Assembly: GCA_023438965.1 (NCBI GenBank)
Contig: JAEXPB010000188.1
Span: 1 to 7,658, forward strand
Direction: 5' to 3'
DNA from: Bacillota bacterium
GTDB lineage: Bacteria; Bacillota; Clostridia; Saccharofermentanales; UBA5734
DNA: 7,658 nucleotides
The notes beneath the pieces are model-generated. The model saw only the letters and a list, made by a program, of their open reading frames with translations, was not told where the DNA came from and ran no database searches. The translations under genes and the position numbers were made by a program. This document shows positions 7,374 to 7,658 of the stretch, one piece after another. Each line of letters starts with the position of its first letter. Positions within the stretch are counted from its first letter, which is position 1.

Positions 7374-7465
7374 CTCGCCGCTGCGCGGCCTGCGGATGCC
7401 TTCCTCCGGTCCCCCGGTTCTGCCAGTAAGGTGGAAGAAGGGAAACGGGTGGACCTGCGTCGGCT
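7374..7465. repeat. Long direct repeat, copy B (92 bp)
   Basis: This is the partner of 7176-7267. It ends five bases before the Uma2 stop codon (7471-7473, minus strand), so the array begins almost exactly at the gene's 3' end. It carries the same GCCGC-TGC-GCGGC hairpin, at 7377-7389. The inverted motif (7408-7420) and the third forward motif (7442-7455) can form a stem-loop with a mismatch and a bulge. Confidence 0.9.
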
Positions 7466-7470
7466 ATATC

Positions 7471-7658
7471 CTACACGTCGGTAAAGATATCGGGCAAGGA
7501 GACCTCCAGACCGGGAAAACAAATGGACTGCAGCTTACCATCGCCGATGTAAACGCGGGTGTCTGCGAAATCGCCGTTTTCAAATGCATATAAATGAATT
7601 ATTTTTTTGTCCGGATCAATCAGCCAGTACTCCTTAACGCCAGTCTGCAGATATAGAT
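7471..7658 (-). CDS. Uma2 family putative endonuclease, C-terminal end (5' part outside window)
   Basis: The minus strand is open from the right edge of the window to a TAG at 7471-7473 and encodes 61 residues. The stretch TGVKEYWLIDPDKKIIHLY is the hallmark C-terminal block of the Uma2/DUF820 family, where (Y)xxxGVxEYWxxDP is followed by a short beta-rich tail. The ending FPGLEVSLPDIF also fits, since the family usually closes with a hydrophobic 'L-x-l/v-x-l-x-e/d-l/i-F' segment. The family has a PD-(D/E)XK nuclease fold. The catalytic Asp, Glu and Lys lie upstream in family members and cannot be checked here. Biological role is unknown; members are often multicopy. Full-length proteins are about 180-200 residues, so roughly two thirds is missing. 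The coding strand is more AT-rich near the edge than the rest of the window, with an A7 run that leaves the frame intact. Confidence 0.88.
   Translation of the reverse strand, partial: LYLQTGVKEYWLIDPDKKIIHLYAFENGDFADTRVYIGDGKLQSICFPGLEVSLPDIFTDV

Larger units (their letters stand above)
7145..7465. repeat. Mosaic intergenic repeat array with alternating inverted motifs
   Basis: This noncoding, GC-rich array fills most of the gap between Uma2 and baeRF. A ~14-bp motif, GAACCGGGTGGACC, occurs forward at 7148, 7244 and 7442 (the last as GAAACGGG...). Its reverse complement (as GGTCCCCCGGTTC, one base shorter) is at 7210-7222 and 7408-7420. The order is forward, reverse, forward, insert, reverse, forward, so neighbouring copies can pair into alternative stem-loops. 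This resembles REP/BIME-type intergenic repeats in architecture, but I do not recognise a named family. No transposase, terminal repeats or target-site duplication are visible. Confidence 0.8.

Noticed and set aside
7145..7465. CRISPR array
   Set aside because: The repeats are too few (three short copies), spacings are unequal (96 and 198 bp), the intervening DNA is itself repeated, and no cas gene is present.
7066..7593. 175-residue plus-strand frame across the repeat array and the Uma2 gene
   Set aside because: It is built from repeat translations, then runs antisense to the clear Uma2 tail. It has no ribosome-binding site before its ATG and overlaps the baeRF promoter.

Overview
The window carries the 3' part of one very large gene, one complete medium-sized gene convergent with it, an intergenic region with a repeat array, and the 3' end of a third gene. 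The DNA is GC-rich. The complete gene has a consensus-like sigma70/sigmaA promoter and a strong GGAGGG ribosome-binding site. Uma2-type genes and interspersed GC-rich repeats of this kind would fit an environmental bacterium, perhaps of the Clostridia/Negativicutes type. The sequence alone does not settle the taxonomy, and that placement is a weak inference.

Layout. (1) Positions 1-5765, plus strand: the C-terminal ~1,920 residues of a cyclic beta-1,2-glucan synthase (NdvB/ChvB/Cgs type). The frame is open to the left edge, so the start and the N-terminal glycosyltransferase domain lie outside the window. What remains is a membrane segment, the glycoamylase-like (cyclization) domain and the GH94 phosphorylase-like modules. 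(2) Positions 5766-5805: a 40-bp convergent intergenic gap with only weak dyad symmetry. (3) Positions 5806-6993, minus strand: a 395-residue protein of the bacterial archaeo-eukaryotic release factor (baeRF) type, probably family 3, with its own promoter at 7109-7137 and a leader of about 110 nt. (4) Positions 7145-7465: a mosaic repeat array in which a ~14-bp motif occurs five times in alternating orientation. It includes a 92-bp direct repeat (two copies, 198 bp apart) and an inserted long-armed inverted repeat. (5) Positions 7471-7658, minus strand: the C-terminal 61 residues of a Uma2 family (DUF820, PD-(D/E)XK superfamily) protein. Its stop codon lies 5 bp from the edge of the repeat array.

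How the parts relate. The glucan synthase builds a periplasmic or extracytoplasmic cyclic glucan. The baeRF protein is predicted to act at the ribosome, and the Uma2 protein is a putative nuclease of unknown role. Nothing in the sequence ties these into one pathway. Uma2 and baeRF are codirectional but are separated by the repeat array and a dedicated promoter, so they are probably separate transcription units. The glucan synthase converges on baeRF. The least ordinary part of the window is the repeat array.
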